Of a stretch of 48,121 nt of DNA, positions 47,618 through 48,121 are shown piece by piece. Under the pieces are notes generated by a model, which was not told the DNA's origin, did not search any database, and saw only the letters and a program-made list of their open reading frames with translations. Made by a program: the position numbers and the translations under genes. The stretch is taken from contig JAIUOM010000017.1 in NCBI GenBank assembly GCA_020161215.1, forward strand, positions 1-48,121, given 5' to 3'. Within the stretch, counting starts at the first letter, position 1, and the number at the start of each line of letters is the position of its first letter. This stretch comes from Pseudomonadota bacterium (GTDB taxonomy: Bacteria; Pseudomonadota; Gammaproteobacteria; Burkholderiales; Burkholderiaceae_C).

Positions 47618-48121
47618 GGGCGGTCTCAACTCCGAAGTGCAACACCGCTGATTGATATTGAGAATCAGCGAATACTGATCAGTGAATGGTAGCGGTTTGC
47701 TGTTGTTCGATGGCCTGCATGAATTGCTTGAACCTCTCGTAGGGCGTGAACCAGCCCAGCGTCTGCCTGGGTCGGTTGTTGAGCAGATCGGCAATCGAGT
47801 CCAGCGCGTGCTGATCGTGAATACTCAGATCCGAGCCCTTGGGCAGGTACTGGCGCAACAGGCCATTGATGTTTTCGCAACTGCCCTTTTGCCAAGGACT
47901 GTGCGGATCGCAGAAGTACACCCGGATGTCGGTGTTGGCCGCCAGTTGCTTGTGACACGCCATCTCCTTGCCCTGATCGTAGGTCAGCGTCTGACGCAAA
48001 GGCTGGGCAATCAGATTCAACTTGGCCGTGAACGCTGCCAGCGCACTCTCGGCACTGGCATCGGGCATCTGGCACAGCAGCACCAGGCGCGTGGTGCGCT
48101 CCACCAGCACGCCCACGGCCG
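47618..48121. mobile_element. IS30-family insertion sequence, truncated by the window edge
   Basis: The element contains the transposase 3' part described separately. A probable terminal inverted repeat lies near 47618-47643, around GGCGGTCTCAACTCCGAAGTG, which fits IS30-type ends (GCACTTCGG...GAGACCGCC on the other strand). The second end lies outside the window. The element is about 200 bp from the 5-oxoprolinase start. Confidence 0.8.
47679..48121 (-). CDS. IS30 family transposase, C-terminal part (5' end outside window)
   Basis: The last 147 or so codons of a transposase whose frame stays open to the window edge. The catalytic DDE residues visible are the second Asp in LTYDQGKEM and the Glu in WQKGSCENINGLLRQYLPKG, the IS30 hallmark. 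The first Asp would lie upstream, outside. The tail ends with LLNNRPRQTLGWFTPYERF, the standard end of IS30 transposases. No frameshift is seen in the part available, so the copy may be intact. Confidence 0.92.
   Translation of the reverse strand, partial: AVGVLVERTTRLVLLCQMPDASAESALAAFTAKLNLIAQPLRQTLTYDQGKEMACHKQLAANTDIRVYFCDPHSPWQKGSCENINGLLRQYLPKGSDLSIHDQHALDSIADLLNNRPRQTLGWFTPYERFKQFMQAIEQQQTATIH

Overview
The window reads as a chromosomal segment of a GC-rich betaproteobacterium, most likely a member of the Comamonadaceae (Burkholderiales). This is inferred from the very high GC content, from gene neighbourhoods such as the rib-nusB-aminotransferase cluster, ribF-ileS-lspA and hisI-hisE-hinT-tatABC, and from a dispersed intergenic repeat with an AGCTATCAA core of a kind I associate with that family. 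Almost all of the DNA is coding. I see no prophage, CRISPR array, tRNA or rRNA gene. One IS30-family element runs off the right edge.

Layout. 1-1.0 kb: an auxin-efflux-type transporter. 1.2-4.5 kb: a tightly overlapping riboflavin operon (ribB with a degenerate GTP cyclohydrolase II half, ribH), nusB and a PLP aminotransferase. 4.55-7.3 kb: ybgC-tolQ-tolR-tolA, without tolB or pal. 7.56-11.1 kb: dnaE, reading toward tolA. 11.4-13.9 kb: a compact cluster of a degenerate-receiver/winged-helix-like protein, a small MglA-like GTPase and three small roadblock/LC7-type or similar proteins, ending at a clear terminator. This is the best candidate for a poorly described signalling or polarity module. 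14.0-19.8 kb: DUF599 and DoxX membrane proteins, a LysR regulator divergent from doxX with a strong dyad between them, an FAD oxidoreductase, gluQ and a quinone oxidoreductase. 19.8-25.7 kb: an HdeD-like protein, lspA-ileS-ribF on the minus strand, and a divergent HNH endonuclease.

25.7-34.5 kb looks accessory. It holds a membrane hybrid histidine kinase overlapping its LuxR-type response regulator, and a divergent AraC regulator. The regulator is followed by a run of closely spaced genes for exported or membrane proteins (a lipocalin-like secreted protein, a DUF3617 protein, a Cys-containing exported protein, a von Willebrand A protein with a C-terminal beta/gamma-crystallin-like region, and a Yip1 membrane protein), then a small P-loop kinase-like gene. 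34.55-41.7 kb: hisF, gdhA, hisI, hisE, a DUF4870 membrane protein, a patatin-like phospholipase, hinT and tatABC. 41.7-42.1 kb: the RNase P RNA gene rnpB on the minus strand, convergent with tatC. 42.2-47.4 kb: cysteine synthase, an uncharacterised small protein, and a large 5-oxoprolinase on the minus strand. 47.6 kb to the end: the 3' part of an IS30-family insertion sequence.

The most notable non-gene signal is a repeat of about 60 bp, present in four near-full copies in both orientations plus several half copies. One full copy lies in frame inside gluQ and adds about 21 residues.
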